DNA of 13,491 nucleotides from positions 1-13,491 of the forward strand of contig JAOPYP010000363.1 in the NCBI GenBank assembly GCA_025964635.1, written 5' to 3'. Positions 12,693 through 13,491 of this stretch are shown here, piece after piece; the first letter of the stretch is position 1, and every line of letters begins with the position of its first letter. Under the pieces are notes generated by a model. That model worked only from the letters and a program-made list of their open reading frames with translations, had not been told where the DNA came from and did not search any database. Source of the stretch: Actinomycetes bacterium. Its GTDB lineage: Bacteria; Actinomycetota; Actinomycetes; Streptosporangiales; Streptosporangiaceae. A program made the translations under genes and the position numbers.

Positions 12693-13491
12693 ACGCGGCG
12701 GCGGGCCCGGCCCCGGGCGGTTTCGCGATGCCCCGCCCCGGTCCGGGCCGTGATGGAGCGAACGGCGCGACCGGGCCCGGCGACCCGGATGGAACCGGGA
12801 CGGCAACGCCCGGGCCGCTGTCGCCCGAGCCACTGGCGGCCGAGGACACCGTCGAGCTGGGCGAGGAGCAGCAGGCCCAGCGGCTGTCGGCGATGCTGGG
12901 CCAGTTCGACCGGGAGTTCGTCGGGCTGGCCCCGGTCAAGGCCCGGGTCCGCGAGATCGCCGCGCTGCTGCTGATCGACCGGCTCCGGCAGCGGTACGGG
13001 CTGGCGTCGTCTCGGCCCAGCCTGCACATGTGCTTCACCGGCAGCCCGGGGACCGGCAAGACGACGGTGGCCATGCACATGGGCGAGATGCTCCGGGAGC
13101 TCGGGTACCTGCGCAAGGGGCAGCTGGTCAGCGTGACCCGCGACGACCTGGTCGGCCAGTATGTCGGGCACACCGCGCCCAAGACCAAGGAGGTGCTCAA
13201 GCGGGCGATGGGCGGCGTGCTGCTCATCGACGAGGCGTACTACCTGTACCGGCCGGAGAACGAGCGGGACTACGGCCAGGAGGCCATCGAGATCCTGCTC
13301 CAGTTCATGGAGGCGCACCGGGACGACCTGGTCGTGATCCTGGCCGGGTACGCCGACCGGATGGACGTGTTCTTCCGGTCCAATCCCGGGATGGCCTCCC
13401 GGGTGGCGCACCACATCGACTTCCCGGACTTCACCCTGGACGAGCTGATGCAGATCGCGGGGCAGATGCTGGACCGGGAGCAGTACCAGCT
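12689..13491 (+). CDS. cbbX: CbbX, AAA+ RuBisCO activase of red type, 3' end outside the window
   Basis: The visible 267 residues hold the AAA+ core of the red-type activase, which uses ATP to pull the CbbL C-terminal tail and release inhibitory sugar phosphates. Motifs: FDREFVGLAPVKARVREIAA (73-92), Walker A GSPGTGKT 118-125, LVSVTRDDLVGQYVGHTAPK (146-165) including the QYVGHT pore-loop segment, VLKRAMGG (169-176), Walker B VLLIDEAYYLY from 177, NERDYGQEAIEILLQFME, and VILAGYADRM. The start is taken at ATG 12689, in frame and overlapping the cbbS stop as ATGA, with no ribosome site of its own. That gives about 65 Gly/Pro/Ala-rich residues before the conserved region, longer than the roughly 25 residues of the Rhodobacter protein. 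ATG 12728 is an alternative start. The C-terminal part lies beyond the right edge. Confidence 0.95.
   Translation, partial: MNAAAGPAPGGFAMPRPGPGRDGANGATGPGDPDGTGTATPGPLSPEPLAAEDTVELGEEQQAQRLSAMLGQFDREFVGLAPVKARVREIAALLLIDRLRQRYGLASSRPSLHMCFTGSPGTGKTTVAMHMGEMLRELGYLRKGQLVSVTRDDLVGQYVGHTAPKTKEVLKRAMGGVLLIDEAYYLYRPENERDYGQEAIEILLQFMEAHRDDLVVILAGYADRMDVFFRSNPGMASRVAHHIDFPDFTLDELMQIAGQMLDREQYQ

Noticed and set aside
1..13491. tRNA, rRNA or riboswitch genes
   Set aside because: I saw no cloverleaf, ribosomal RNA motif or known riboswitch core in the intergenic stretches, all of which are short.

Overview
The window is very GC-rich with strongly GC-biased third codon positions. It carries several gene families typical of Actinomycetota: an acVLRF1-type release factor, a conserved small helix-turn-helix protein next to an ABC-F gene and a crotonase, and the actinobacterial form of exporter linker in the ABC transporter. 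The source is most likely a filamentous or soil actinomycete; I cannot place it to genus. The right end carries a red-type form I RuBisCO operon, so the organism probably can fix CO2 through the Calvin cycle. No phosphoribulokinase lies inside the window.

Layout, left to right. (1) 1-308, minus: the start of a small lipoprotein gene that runs off the left edge. (2) 453-3391, plus: a GH15 glucoamylase/trehalase-type hydrolase coupled by a GTGA overlap to an atypical sulfotransferase. (3) 3557-5485, minus: an ABC exporter half-transporter, converging on the sulfotransferase. (4) 5580-6941, minus: a small HTH gene followed by a crotonase (enoyl-CoA hydratase-like) gene. The 3' third of the crotonase looks replaced by a diverged, lower-GC copy, and the original 3' end is stranded downstream as a remnant. 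A 24-nt perfect palindrome, the likely terminator, follows. (5) 7069-9564, minus: an ABC-F ATPase and, just upstream of it, the acVLRF1 peptidyl-tRNA hydrolase; both families act on the ribosome. (6) 9621-13491, plus: a LysR regulator (cbbR), a strong 14-bp hairpin, then cbbL, cbbS and the 5' part of cbbX, the AAA+ activase of red-type RuBisCO.

How the genes work together: CbbL and CbbS form the RuBisCO holoenzyme, CbbX remodels inhibited active sites by pulling on the CbbL C-terminal tail, and CbbR is the probable transcriptional activator. The crotonase and HTH genes look like one transcription unit, and the GH15 and sulfotransferase genes another.

The most interesting structure I found is the chimeric crotonase. 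A 350-bp segment bounded by 19-bp direct repeats carries eight CTA leucine codons and about 65% GC, against about 77% GC and no CTA leucine codons in the homologous stranded copy. I did not find a clearly new multi-gene system. Other points worth checking are the missing basic residue in the sulfotransferase PAPS loop, the co-directional cbbR with its hairpin, the long low-complexity N-terminus of CbbX, and pentapeptide repeats inside acVLRF1.
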